A DNA stretch of 64,000 nucleotides from Trichoplax sp. H2 (GCA_003344405.1 NOWV01000008.1:620001-684000); one strand, 5' to 3'; shown: positions 41,701-55,136, counted from the stretch's first letter. Numbers and translations: made by a program. The notes: generated by a model not told the origin, from the sequence alone.

Positions 41701-44700
41701 GGCATAATTTTATTCCGTCTGTATTATACCTTCATGCTATATGACATAGCATCGGTATATTGATTATCATTCATGGGATAATATGAAGATATTAAGATAT
41801 CATATCTAATAGCATGAGTAAATTTGATTTAAAAAAGAAATATGTTATCGTATCATACTAGAATTTGATCTTTTGTTTATGTGTGCAGCACAGATTAATG
41901 TGATTTGTTATAATATACTAATGTCATGATCATACAGTAGATTGTATAAATATGCTAAATAAAGCTAACTTTCTTTATTGATAGTTGAATGATTTAAAAA
42001 GCAAATAAATTTTTAATTTTGCATAATAATGTGTGATATATCAAGATAATTAATTATTCAGGGAATGATAATCGGATAAATTTTAGTTTAAATGCACGTT
42101 ATGCCATTACTCAGATATTGTATTACTTAATTCCAGAATCGCATTCTTCTAAATTTGAGATTTAACTTTGATTTATAGTTAATGTTAGCAACTGTAAAGT
42201 AAGTTAATGTGAAACTCTTTATGCTATTACATAGCTTATGATGAAATAGGAAAGAAGGTTTATTAAATATCTATTAATCATTTACACGCGAGAGGAATGA
42301 ATTCAACAAGACTTTAAAATAATTGTACACGACGAATAAAGTAAGAACTGGGCATTATAAATAAACTGTATTGAGTTCAATATGGTAATTAACGACTAGC
42401 CCTACGTGATATCCCAAATTAAATGATTGCATTAATTATATCCTTATAAATACGAATTAATAAAGTTAGAACATGATAAATATAGTTGCAGGTTAAAATT
42501 AAATTTGAAATGGTCTTTATCATAATACAACAATCTTTTCGTTAATTGAATTTTCGATATTAAAATACTACCGGTGAAATTAAATTAATGATGTTCTTGG
42601 AATGTTATTAAAAATTCTTATGCAAGAATATGATATTGATTACGAAATCTTGCGGTAGTTTCATTAATAGCAAGTAAATTAGAATAATAATTATATACAC
42701 ATTGTTATCTTAATTATGAATTGTTTTTATTATGCTGTTATCTTTTTTGAATGGGCTAGCTATGCTTTAGTACCCGGTAAGAATTTCAATGAATGTAAGA
42801 CTGTTTTATTTGCATATTATGATAAAATCCTTTATTAAATAAGCGAAAAGGCCTGCTATAATATTAAAATACCAATCTCAATATAAAATTAAAAATAATT
42901 AATTTTAGCCAAAGAAGAATGATAGAAGTTCGAGTACTCGTATCTCACTTAAGTATGTATATACATTAAATGTTAGTGTTAAAGTCAATTATAAAAGTTG
43001 CGTTACTCTTAATGTTGCGATAGTGCCATACCAATTTTTAAAAATATCGTTACAATCAGCGCATACGGCATTCGCAGTATTCAACTTTTCTTCGTAAACT
43101 TCTTTACGTGAAAATGCAAAAAGAATATGATTAGAGTTTATTTCAGTAATTTTTGAAATTGATCGTCACCTTTGATGCTAATAATTGTTTAGTACATTAA
43201 GAAATCTTTCGATAAACACTTTGCTCTACCATGGCTATAGCAACATTTGTAGTCATGTACTAGAGCAGTTATTTCTAATTTATGCTATCTTAGGTCATAT
43301 GTATACTCAATGTAATAATGTGATTAGTTTTATTGTAATATGAGTATTACGGTGTAATAGACAGTGCATTAATTAATAGGATATTTCTCACTATGTTAAA
43401 TTGATTTAATGGTTGCATCAGAAATTTTTTTTAGCACTTAAATTTTACTGAATGCAACATTTCTACTGTCACAGTACAGCTGGTTTATTGGTATAGATCA
43501 AAAAATAAATTTGACAACGATGTAGCTTATTTATTTATAGATCTACAGGCTACAGTTAGGATATGAAAGTTTATTGATCAATTGAATGAATGGATCAAAG
43601 AGTAATAAGAATAATTGGACTTGATTAGCAATATTTTTCCATCCTTCCACTTTTGGAATAATAGTTGTCTCGGCTGTTGCAATAGATATAATCTGATCTT
43701 CTTATTTTTACCACACGCATTATTTTCATGAGAAACATGGTTTTATCTATTTTAAGTCTCATTTATAATGTTTTCATTTCATAATACCGCCAATACATCC
43801 TCTGCTTTATTCTACCAAAGCACCTGTTTCGTTAAGTGAAACAATAAAAATAGTAACATTTCTGAAATGTTGTTATCATAACTTATTTGATTATCATCAT
43901 TGAATTGTGCTACAAATTACTGATACGATTGCGGTAGATGGATCTTGTATCACATTTTACTGTTTTATAGCGTAGGAAGTTAAAATTATTTAACTCTTTC
44001 ATTGCTATCATTGCGCTTAATTTAACGCATAAAAATTCTTCGTTTAAATTTTGATTTCCACTGTTACTGTCATGAATAGAAGGAATCATTTAATGTGGTG
44101 AAATCAAAATAAATAGGTGTTTAGGTAAATCACTAAATCACAACGGTATTCATTTAAAAGTTAAAATAAAACAATGAATATTTGATTACCAGAATTACGA
44201 AAGATAGAATATAAAAATTTGAAAATGTCTGTCTTGTTCAATATTTATCATTGTTGTGTATCGGAACTACCCCAGCTTCCGTTTGAGGAGTTAAACTTGT
44301 AAGAACATCCTATTTAGATATTGAAACAATTGGTATGTTGCTAGATAAGTGGTAATGTTTATTCTCGTTTCTAGTGCGTATACCCGGTGGCGCAGGTGCT
44401 TTCGATATAATTGGTGTTTCATTTTAAAGTTGTATGGGAATACAAACAATGAAATTATTCTAGCTAATAAAAAAAGAATCAAATTTTACGCCTTATCATT
44501 ATAAATTTGAAACGTTTGTGGTATTCTAGCGTATACCGATATCTTTCACGATAAAGAAAATAAAAAACGAATGAGCCGACAAATTGAAGAAGCAATTAAT
44601 TACAGTTTGCATTACATAATATTCAAAATTGATGCTGCAAAATGCTTCTGCAGCTAATTCAATGAACTTTTCATTAAACTTTTATATAATTGCTGTTAAC

Positions 44701-46447
44701 ATCAAACTTGATCCATGTATCATTACTATAATAACAATTGTAACAACCCACCAAGACAGTTGGGAAATCGGTCTAGCAGATACTAGGTAATAAATTTATT
44801 TAAAGTATCATTGTGCTTCAATTATAACGGCTTATATAACGATGTCTTTTTTGATACTTCCTATACGCAATAGCGGTGTTTAAAAAGATGCCCACCTGCT
44901 TCTCTTCTGTAAACAGCTTCATAATTATTTCTTGATCGCTCATTTTCATATAAACAATTAGTAATAAATAATAAAAATCAACCATGCGATAAGTCAGCAA
45001 CTAACAGGAAAACTTACTGTTTAGCTGTAGAAAATAGTCATAAATAGTCTTGTTTCATTTAGTTATCATACATTATATAGTAATGATTATAAATGGGTAA
45101 AATCAGCTGATGATCCACAGAATGTCATATTATTGAGTAAATATTGAATTTAGTTAATTTGGTTTGGCTCTAGATCACGTCAGTTCGATTATTCATAATA
45201 CAAGTTGATATATATATACACCTTCTGTACTCGTGTGCCTGGAGTACGTTAGCACTAAGATTTATGCGATTATTTTCATACGGTCGTGATACTCAATAAT
45301 CGTTTTGTGCGAATTAATATCAGGTACCGGCCGATACTAAAATTAAAAAATGTTATGGCTAATATCTAAATAAAGCATTTAATTACAATGCGTGAGAATA
45401 AATTTATCAATAAAGAACATTGTGATTATCTGGGAATGGTTTATCTCACATAATAGCTTCGACATTATATATGGGTGATAGGTCGATAATTTAAGGGCAA
45501 TTTCGGGTTAATTTTGCCTATGGAAGGTTTGTGAATAGAACATATATGAGTCTATTGTTCACTAATAACCCCCATGGGAATGCTGATGATATTCAAACGC
45601 ATGCATTTCGTGTCGATAACTCATTTATAAATGAATTAATTATCCTTAGGATTCCTTATTTTCATGACAAACCTTTGCAATAATTGATAGAACTTTCGTG
45701 GAATTTGCTGAGCTGTAGTTAAAAAGTTATTAAGGATAATAAATGGTTGCTTCTTGTTCCTTACAGTATAAGTATGGTGTATATGGAGATATCATTGTTT
45801 GACTAAAAATTATGACTTTTACCACATCATTGTGTATGATTTTGCTAAAAATCTTTTAAGCCGCTGAGTACTTGCATTTGTAAAAGCACCACCAAACAAT
45901 ATCAAAATCTACAGTTGTAGATACTAAAGGTAGAAAGGAGCTATCTTACTAAAGCGTACCATATGTTGATTCTTTGGGATTATAGGATAGGAAATGGATT
46001 TTCTAATTACAGTGGAAAGATATAAAAACCAATGGCTAATAATATTAAAGCCATAAAAAACTGTGAGGCAAATCTTCCTTAAGAGCTTCGAAAGATAATC
46101 AGTACAATAAAGTGTCTTCTGGCAGAATCTTATCGACAGATCTGAAACCGAAGTTTTGCTTGAATCGAACAAGATTAAAATTACCCGCAAATTGCAACTT
46201 GCTTGCGCTGCAAATCAGTATAGAAGAAGTCCTAGTTTTAGCATACAAAATAATAGTTTATTTGCGAATTGCAATCATCTGTAGAGCCTTAAATCAGTTT
46301 CAGAATCCCATGGCTTTCAGAATAAATACGTACTTTATTAATTACAAAAGTTATGATGGGTTTAGCTTACAAAAATTTGCATGTTTCAGATTTATCGACT
46401 AGGTTTGCACATAGAACTGCTAGTGCTCATACGGATATGAAGCAGAG
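35701..46447. other. Gene-poor AT-rich region between FoxG and MCM8
   Basis: About 10.7 kb contain no homology-supported exon on either strand. Open frames of 60-96 codons (37446-37646 +, 44291-44482 -, 44818-45000 -, 45924-46190 -, 46112-46402 +) have no recognisable family and overlap one another in places. A 96-bp tandem pair lies near 37.0 kb. The last few hundred bases should include the MCM8 3' UTR. Confidence 0.5.
36961..37149. repeat. Diverged tandem pair of about 96 bp
   Basis: The segment beginning agattatattgtcaattta at 36961 is repeated at 37057, with shared landmarks in the same order: aattatctt, atttccat, attcaat, tgtat. Many substitutions separate the copies, so the duplication is old. 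It lies in otherwise featureless DNA. Confidence 0.75.
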
Positions 46448-49400
46448 CTAATTAAGAGTTTGCAGTTGGTAAACGCGATAGCCTTTTTTTAATAGATAAC
46501 CTTGATTGTTTAACGAATAGATTAAATCGTCAAAGTTTGCCGTATCGAAAGACGCATCCTAATAAAGATAAAGAAGGCAAAAATTATATTAACAAGATAT
46601 ATCAAAGGCAATTTAAAAATAGCAAAGTTATTTCGAAATTACTCAGCTTATAATAAATACTGATATAAAATTACATTCATCTAAATTTTTATTTTACCCT
46701 GGCTATTTTCGACATTTCTTGTACGGAAAATATTGATTTGCCTTCACGGCCGGCAAAATTATTAAGTATTCCAATAAATCGTTTGCCCCTAGATCTGCTA
46801 CTCATCCCCGAACCATTTTGGGAACGCTGAAAATCTAATCTACCATATTCATCCGAGAATATGTCAAGCATGCTAAGGTAATAATTGGTGTAGATATTTA
46901 AAATTATGCGACACCTGTTTCCTTAGAAATCGTTTACGCGCATTATCTAATATTGTTACATTAGCATTTAATACGAAAGATTCTACACCTATGTTTATAC
47001 TTAATAATATTTTGGCAGTGTAATTGGCTAATACTTACCTGTTCTTCATAATTTCGATGACATCAAGTGCGTCTTGTTTAGTAGCCTCAACTCTCATCTC
47101 CAATCTAGCACGAGCCTACAGCGGAGAATAAGCTATTAATGTCTGTTACAGATGATGCTTTTAATAGCAATTATCAGAAATATGATCTACCTCGGTCAGA
47201 CGAATAAGAGATTCTAATTGACGAGTTGTGATTGGTGTGATGTTTGAACCATATCTTTGTTGACGAAGATTTAAATAAAATTCCTATAAATGATTCACAG
47301 TGGAGTAACTTCAGCACAATTTTGCAATAGCTCTATCAAGTGCGCTTGTACAGTATTCGATATTTTATACCTGTAAGATATCTGCAGCTTCTTTCGATAG
47401 CTTGGGATGGACATACAGTCGCGTATAGGAAACATACTTTTGATAATAAATAATACATACCGAAGCATTCTAGTTAGCACGATATTGGTCTGCAAAGCTT
47501 AATTTACAGACTTCAGCTATAGTATACGATAATTTTTCGTGATTTAAAATGTTTTGTGGTTGGCACGACGTAGTTCAAAGGTATTTACCTTTCGAAGTAG
47601 CGTTGCAGGGATAGCTGCAAAACTTTCGCCTCGTCTTATCTAATAATACATAGTAGGATCGAGAAGTTAGCTGAGGACAGGAATCAAATGTAATGATAAT
47701 ATACCATACCTTTAACGTTTGCACTAGTGATTCTTCTGCTTCCAGTTCTGATTGTGAGTCACCGCGCTATGATTTGCGTCAAATCCGTATGATATGAAGT
47801 AGTTAGCTAGCACTATTGCAAGGTACAGCACTAAGGGGTTTCAAATGACATAGTACTGCAAGTATTGACCAAACCTGAGATAGACGTCGAACAGTAGCTT
47901 GCAATACATTTCCATGGGAACTGAAATAAGTTATATCCTTGTTTAGATATATGATAGGAACTTAATACAGTACAACGGAAGGATTATCACATTTCTTATA
48001 TGGCGATAGAAGCGATTGTAGGTTCTGAAAATTATGCGTACAACTACGGAATGGCATTGTGTCATGAAATCAATTGTACAAAATTATAGCTTGACTGGTA
48101 ACTTACTCAATTCCAGAATGGAGAGACATTACATGTTCAGATATCATGCTGTCCATGTCCTAAGTATATTGAAGGGATAGTAAATTGATAATTACTGTAT
48201 TTTACAAGCTTCAAGTTATTAATAACCTACCGCATCGGGCTTATCGAGAAGTATAAAAACCTGCTCATTAGAGAATAAAAATTTTAATTTTAACAATATG
48301 ATCTAGAGCAAGTATTTTTCATCTGATAATAGTACGTATACTTTTACCAGGTCGAATCTAGACAGCAGCGCGCTGCCTAACCTAAATAAAATAGAGAATA
48401 TATGCTTAAGATATGGTTTCTTTCATTTCAAATAAAGCTACAAAATCGACAGTATCATAAGGGATAAATGCATCTGTAATATTTATCGCAAAAATTGTGG
48501 TATGGACATACTTTAAATTTTCTGAAACTGTTTTAGATAAATCATAGTGCCCTCCAACAGGATTTGCTGCTGCGATAACTGATGTTCTTGCTGGTAAACT
48601 AGCGTTGGAAATTTCAAATAGATTTATGGCGCTACATGAAATGCATTATATAGTAAAGTCGATATACCTGCAAGTCACTCCGGCCTTCGCTATACTAATA
48701 CTTTGCTGTTCCTGTAGGAGTAGAATCAGTGTAAAGGTTTCAGTAGATATTTAATACCAGCAGATTGCGTAAAGTTGTCATTGTAAGAATAAAAATAATA
48801 TATTAATTAATCCATACATACCATTGCTTCTAAAAGTGCTTGATGCTGATTGGACATCTTATCAAATTCGTCAATACAGCAGCATCCTAAGTGGTAAGTT
48901 TAAAAGCAAGTAGAATTTATAGCAAAAGTTACCAAAAAATTTCGTTAAAACCTGCTAATACCTTGATCAGCCAGAACTAATGCCCCAGCTTCCAATGAGT
49001 AGTTGCCCGTAGAGCCGTCTTTCGTAAGAGTGACCTAAAGAGATATTTAATGCGTTTTATAATTTCGTACTGTAAAATGCAATAATATACAGTATACGCT
49101 AATGCAAGTGATGACGATCATTGCTAGAGGTCTTACCGTCAGACCAGATTTCGTGGTAGTGTTTCCACATACGTATACGCCTCTCGGAGCTATATTTGCT
49201 ACAGCCTGCAGCATCTGAGATGGCAAATATAATAAGAGTGTACTGTAATTCAAGTATTCTTAACTTGTAATTTCTTTGTTTTCAAGGCTTATCGTACTAA
49301 CTTGACTTTTGCCAAGGCCGGGATCACCGATTACTAGCATATGTGGGTCTCCACGAACTGGAATGTTGTTCTGTAATTAATTACATATTAAGTTATTATA

Positions 49401-52400
49401 TTCCCTATTTAGCCTAGATAATCATCATACATTATGACGTAGAATTGCTTTATAATTACGTAAACGTACTGAATCACTCAGGTATTTATGTCTGCCTCCA
49501 AATAATGCCAAAGCAAGACCAGCCTTAACCATCTAAAGTAGAAATTTGAATTAATCGTAATCCAATGCGATACCGTATATATCGATAAGTAAGTTTTCAA
49601 TCTAGCAGGTTCATGCATGAACTGAGCGTTGTAACAAGAATCGTAAAATCGCCAAAACCTACTTCATGGCCGTATATTGAAGGACAAATGGATCTATTTG
49701 TATTTAAATTTTAGTCAGTCGCGCATTTTACCAATTTCTTATTATACGTGCGTATTCTTACTGTAAGCTATGTAAAATATTTCGTACATTACCCAACTAT
49801 TAATCGAAAAGGATTTTCAGCGCCATGAATTTCGCTTATACCAAATAGTTCCTAGAATACATAAAGGTTAATAAATTATGTAGACAAAATAATAAGTCAT
49901 CTTTTTAAGTAGCATGTTCTAATAATAGTCGGCTTCATACTGATCACAACTACTTAATAAATTACCTTCATTGAAAATGCAGCGTTATCATTAATCGGGT
50001 TAAGCGAGCGAAGTGATTTTTTCTTACTACTAAAGTTTTCTAGGTGATTCACATTGATATATAAGAGATACATGCATTTATCTTTGTTCTTGTTGCGACC
50101 TTGATGAAGGAAGGCAAAATAAATGTTTGCTTTGCTTTAGTATGGTATATAGTCGATTAAGAAATAGGATAGCAAGATAAATTAAATTTAGGGTAAATTT
50201 CGAAACCTTCATCGCTGCTTATGATTTTAACTATTCCAACAACATTTACTAGGTCTCCTGGAACGCAGCTACTAACTAGTAATAGAATGAATAATTCGTA
50301 AATTGACATAAATATTATGTAAAAATCAGTTTAGCTGCTACTATAATCGCCAACAATGGACTAGTAATCTTACAAACCGATATTGCCGATAAGTTCACAT
50401 TCTACGGTTCTTGGAACACGACCACTTTCTCTGCGGTCATCAGATATTATTTCTTGAACTCTGAAACGAAACTTCTTTTATTATGCTATAATTTTACTTT
50501 TTTACCCGTTCAATTCTACCTGATTGTTTGCCAGTCTACCGTTGCTGTATGCTTGGAGCTAACGTCTGGACTAAAGGATCTTCCTTTACATTCAGATGAT
50601 ACACACTGAAATATTAGAAAAAGTGAGAATTTAAAAAAAGATATAGGTTGCAATTGATTGTAAGGATTGTCTAGGCAACTAAATAGACGTAAAAGAAGAA
50701 AGATAATACCTTATTGGGAACTTTGTAGTTGCCATCCAAGAATCTCATAACCTAATTAATGACAAAATTTACATGCAATATATTTTACTTACTGACACTA
50801 CGTGTTCCAGTAATACGTGTAAATAAAAGGCAAGATATTAATTCTGAACCTGCATGTCACCGCAAGTATTACATGTAAACGCCATTTGGACTGCGAGGGG
50901 CTTAATGTTGCTGACACGAACAACAGTTCCATGGACTGCAACCAGTTTACCTTAAATTGCGTAGACAGTGTATTGCTGAGTAAGGATTTCATGGATATTC
51001 TTATATTATCTTTATAGCATATTATACAGTGCAGTATCATAAAATTGCAAACGGGGAATAACTATGGAGATAACAGGAACTGCGCACTAAACTTCAAGAG
51101 AATGCTCGGGAGACAATTACCATAGTAATTAGCCTTCAAGCTCTTTAGCGGGATAACCGGTTCGTAGTTAGAGATTCTAAACATGTAAGGATATTAGCCA
51201 TTTTTCAGTATAATACAACAGATATAAATTCTTGTGATAGGTTTGAAGCAATAGCATGTTGCTGATAAAATTCCACGCTATCGCACTAAACCAGTACCTA
51301 ACAGATATTTTTGGTAACGACTCCTTTCGAAATGGATAAAGATCTTCTTCTTCAACGTCATGATCGTTCACGGTACCATATCGAGCCATACTAGTCAAGA
51401 CCTACGGGTATATTGCCAATTTCATATAGGCGTCACGTTAAGACAAAGTCAAATGGTAAACAGCACAAGGCTTAATTCATTTAAAACAATATAGAAAATA
51501 AAGTATACTGTAGTCAAGAGAACTAGACAAATCTGAGGGTGGATTTACGTACTTCGTAAGCAGCTAATCCCATACAATTTATAATTTTATGGGGCTGTTC
51601 CGTAATTTCATCTGCTATGGATGGGCACTCACTCAGCAACTCTAACAAATCGGTAGTATGGAAATCGCTTAAGGTGATTTTGCTATTTCAAATACATGAA
51701 ATATACGTAACATGGGCACAAACGTGCAATCTCTACAGTATATTAACAGAATATAAAGTACGAGATACCTTCATTTTCTTTTAAGTAGCCGAAGTCGATT
51801 ACTAGGCTCTTAGTACTAAATATCAGATCGAGTTGTTGTGTCTAACAGAGTACAATGTAAAAGAAATAGATGTTACCATGTTTGATTGAGGTATAGAAAA
51901 TCGTATTTACTGTTAACATTATATTGGTTAAAGGTTATACTACCTACTAACCTTATCTTCATCATATAAATAATTGGTAAAAAATTTCATAAAGGCTTTA
52001 ACTTTATACGCAGCGTCAGAACTGGGTGAGTAAACTGGAAGATATAAGATATAATGAATTTACTTGTCGAAACTGGTATACTCAAGTACCTGTTAGTCTT
52101 AATTTAGGCTTCTAGCGTACACAGTATGTAAGATTTATGAAAATTCTAATTATCGACATTTGTAGCCATAATTTCTTAGCTTACAGTATTTACTACGAAA
52201 TTAATTTTAAAGAGTAGCTATAATACGTATTGTTGAGTGAGAGTCCAAAATTGAGTTGAGTGCAGGTAGAATATAGTACTTACGTTCCTCATCGAAATAT
52301 AGCTTCCATCCCTCGTAAGGGCTAGGCGTTAGTGTGGTCTGGGTTAGACGTGGTGTATGACCAGGATTTCTTTTCTTTTTATCGATAATTTTTTTATGTC

Positions 52401-53179
52401 CTGCAGCTAAAGATGAAGTTGATAATTTTAACAATAAGATACATTTTATTTTTGCTGCTTTATTTAAAGATCAATCTTATAGGAATGTTAATTATATAAT
52501 AATTGTTGATTCTTTGGTAATGCTTATGAAAAATTTCGTTATAAAAGTATCCTAACTATTCTGTCTACAGTAGTCTTCAAATCTAATTCTTACAATTCAT
52601 GGTCTTAGTAGAGATAGAATTAAAAAAAAAGACTTTTATTACAAGGTTTTAGAATAGTAGAGCCATAATTGAATAGTAACAACAATCTAAAGTCAAGTAG
52701 AATGAGCTCGAAGTGAGGTGAAGTCCAAGATCCTATCTGTAGCTCTACAACAAATTTACTCTACAGGTAATCTATTTACGGCAATAAAGCAGCCAAACAA
52801 TCAGAGTTGAGTTGTCAAATAGAGAACACTTCTCTTCCAATAGATTATCTATTTACCGTACACATCTATCAGTTTGAGATACCCTACCCGTCTACAGTAT
52901 CAATGTCTAAATATGTAATATGTTGGACATTTTCATAATTAGAGTACATCAATTCGTGTAGTCGTTGAACCTTACTTAGTTATTAACCGACTACTATTGG
53001 TGATTAGTAATCAACAATGTCTAATATCCAGGCTGACGGTAACACATCATGAAACGTGAAATTAAGATGTTACCTTTGTTGTTTTTGAATTTGTCATAGA
53101 AATGTTTCTTTTTCCAATATGCAGTAGTTTTATTATTGGTGTTACTTTTGTCGTTCCGTTTTCCAGGTTGTTGGCTCAT
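46448..53179 (-). CDS. MCM8: MCM8 DNA helicase, 33 exons
   Basis: An MCM-family AAA+ helicase that in other animals works with MCM9 in homologous-recombination repair in the nucleus. Exons in gene order: 53074-53179 (ATG 53177-53179), 52284-52406, 51952-52034, 51769-51808, 51553 to about 51682, 51298-51401, 51121-51176, 50850-50950, 50710-50751, 50520-50605, 50378-50460, 50207-50275, 49966-50099, 49793-49851, 49663-49693, 49470-49532, 49302-49370, 49137-49214, 48962-49034, 48822-48886, 48668-48711, 48512-48598, 48348-48381, 48231-48260, 48107-48159, 47875-47920, 47710-47766, 47589-47639, 47371-47436, 47191-47283, 47039-47115, 46698-46872, 46448-46558. They give about 840 residues, close to the human length. 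Visible motifs are the zinc finger (CNTC plus CVSSEC), Walker [10 protein letters not shown], Walker B CIDEFDKM, sensor 1 AAANP, arginine finger LLSRFDL, and the C-terminal winged helix ending [17 protein letters not shown]. All joins keep phase except the one before 51682, which is one base out of frame. Confidence 0.96.
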
Positions 53180-54203
53180 GATGGGCAAAACGAGAGGTAG
53201 AGGATCTAGCAGTGAATCAACATTTCCTGTCAGTTTCAGTGAGATACATGTATGGAGAAGGTTGTTCGTTATCTACTTGTTGAATTTATCTGAATACCAT
53301 TGAAGATTACTTTTCATTCTCTCAATTAGAGTATACGCCAAAGACTGGAATACGAAGTAAAGTAATAACCTAATGTAGATTGCATACATACCTTATGATA
53401 GAAGCTGTTTACTCAACGAGTCCAAGTTATTCTTAAAGCGTACAATGTACCCTAAAATTTTTCTATGGGCAATACAATGAATCGGTGAAATTGAACTTTT
53501 ACATGCTAATAAAAACAAGACAGTATTGCATTGCAGCCCCAATTGCTAGTGACCATTTTACCAACAACCTTGTACTCTCTATTTTAATAATAAGTTTCAT
53601 TTCGGTATTGTAGCACCATTCTATGCAGTCTATTAACAATATTGTCAAGAGCTAGGTGACACTAAACGCTAAGACAAGAGAAATTTTCAATTTGTTTACA
53701 GATTTAGAATCATCTATTACAATCGATAGTAAGATGAAAGAGATCCATTCTATCATTTATGGATAGAAATTTAAAAGAACGGATGTTCCTCATTGGCAAC
53801 GGCAGTATTAATTTACTTCAGTTCAATTGCAAGATTCCAATGACTAAAATGTAGTCGAGCACACTGAGTTATCAAGTTTTAGTCAGTGAATTTTCCGACT
53901 TGAAAATGTTGTTGAAAGCGACTATCGACGAATACAGTGATGTTGTCCAATATATATTGTACAGTATGAAATTTCCAATCTTATTCAGCAGCCATAGCAG
54001 CAACTATATTGCTAAGTATACTAGGGAAGGGTTAGTAATGCTAATGCTACTAACCTTTTTTCATGGCTCTTTTTTCACAAAAGTTGCGTCCTCCATTTTT
54101 ATTCTTAGCTCATCCAGTCAGGGTAAAGGTGCCAAACACGTCCGCTCAAGTTGATGCGTTGGAGGTATCAGTTGTATGTAGGCTTCACGCGCCGGTGTAT
54201 GAC
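53180..54203. other. MCM8 upstream region
   Basis: About 1 kb between the MCM8 start (on -) and the pentamer repeat block. It should hold the MCM8 promoter and 5' UTR. A frame at 53900-54154 is unsupported by any family. An imperfect hairpin with 8-bp arms (ggttagta at 54030-54037, tactaacc at 54048-54055) is present. Nothing else was recognised. Confidence 0.45.
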
Positions 54204-54382
54204 ATATACTGTACAGTACAGTCTAGTATTTAGCGCCAATTTTCAAAACTGGTCCTGTACCGTAGTCTGTCCGGTAGAGACCCTTAAGGGTCTCTACTGT
54301 ACGGCATACTGTACAGTGTACAGTACAGTACTGTACAACAGCTTTGGTGACTACTGAGTTGTGAGTACTGTACAGTGTACAG
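54204..54382. repeat. Palindrome-rich CAGTA/TACTG block (array A, left part)
   Basis: Short runs of CAGTA and its reverse complement TACTG alternate here, producing many overlapping palindromes such as GTACAGTAC/GTACTGTAC and TGTACA. It also holds a perfect 24-bp palindrome at 54274-54297. The block joins directly to the roughly 195-bp tandem repeat. It shares words with array B, including a GTATGACA...ACTGTAC string (54197 here; 61640 in B) and GGTCTCTAC. Confidence 0.85.
54274..54297. repeat. Perfect 24-bp palindrome
   Basis: The sequence gtagagaccc followed by ttaa and gggtctctac equals its own reverse complement over 24 bases with no spacer. Parts of it recur inside each following tandem unit (gagacc followed by aaggcatacac), but only here is the palindrome complete. 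Confidence 0.95.
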
Positions 54383-55136
54383 TGAGCGAGTGAGGACGGT
54401 CAGCGACCGAAGACGTCACACATATCCAGTTGAAGCTAGTTGAAGCCTTCATGACTGCGCCAGTCTATCAACAGACCCAAAACGAACGACTGGACAGTGG
54501 ACACACTATACTGAGTGTACGTTAGAGACCTTAAGGCATACACTACAACAGCTGTGGTGACTACTGAGTTGTGAGTACAGTACAGTGAGGACGGTCAGCG
54601 ACCGAAGACGTCACACATATTCAGTTGAAGCTAGTTGAAGCCTTGATGACTACGCTAGTCTATCATTACAGACGTTACAGACCCAAAACCAACGACTGGA
54701 CACTGAGTGTACACTGTACGGTAGAGACCTGAAGGCATACACTACAACAGCTGTGGTGACTACTGAGTTGTGAGTACAGTGAGGACGGTCAGCGACCGAA
54801 GACGTCACACACATGCAGTTGAAGCTAGTTGAAGCCTTGATGACTACGCTAGTCTATCATTACAGACGTTACAGACCCAAAACCAACGACTGGACAGTGG
54901 ACACACTATACTGAGTGTACAGTAGAGACCTTAAGGCATACACTATAACAAGGTGTGATGACTACTGAGTTGTGAGTACAGTGACGACGGTCAGCGACCG
55001 AAGACGTCACACACATGCAGTTGAAGCTAGTTGAAGCCTTGATGACTATGCTAGTCTATTATTACAGACGTTACAGACCCAAAACCACGACTGGACAGTG
55101 GACAGTGGACACACCATACTGAGTGTACAGTACTAA
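54383..55136. repeat. Tandem repeat, four units of about 195-203 bp (array A, right part)
   Basis: Units are marked by gacggtcagcgaccgaagac at 54395, 54590, 54783 and 54986, giving spacings of 195, 193 and 203 bp. Each contains the CRE-like octamer GACGTCAC (54412, 54607, 54801, 55003), the doublet gttgaagctagttgaagcc, and, in the three inter-unit segments, gtggtgactactgagttgtg or a close variant. Short CAGTA or GTACAGT pieces join the units. The array ends about 245 bases before the seipin ATG. No open frame or transposase is visible. Confidence 0.92.

Noticed and set aside
46112-46402. Plus-strand frame of 96 codons near the MCM8 3' end
   Set aside because: It lies just beyond the MCM8 stop, overlaps an opposing frame of similar length, and shows no family match. 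Likely chance in UTR or intergenic DNA.
47295-47495. Minus-strand frame containing [10 protein letters not shown], first taken as an MCM8 exon
   Set aside because: Phase analysis shows that exon 47589-47639 (ending TLLRK) joins directly to 47371-47436 (YVSYTRLYV). The frame lies in the intron.
54383-55136. CRISPR array
   Set aside because: The repeats are whole units of about 195-203 bp with no short repeat and unique-spacer pattern, in an animal nuclear genome.
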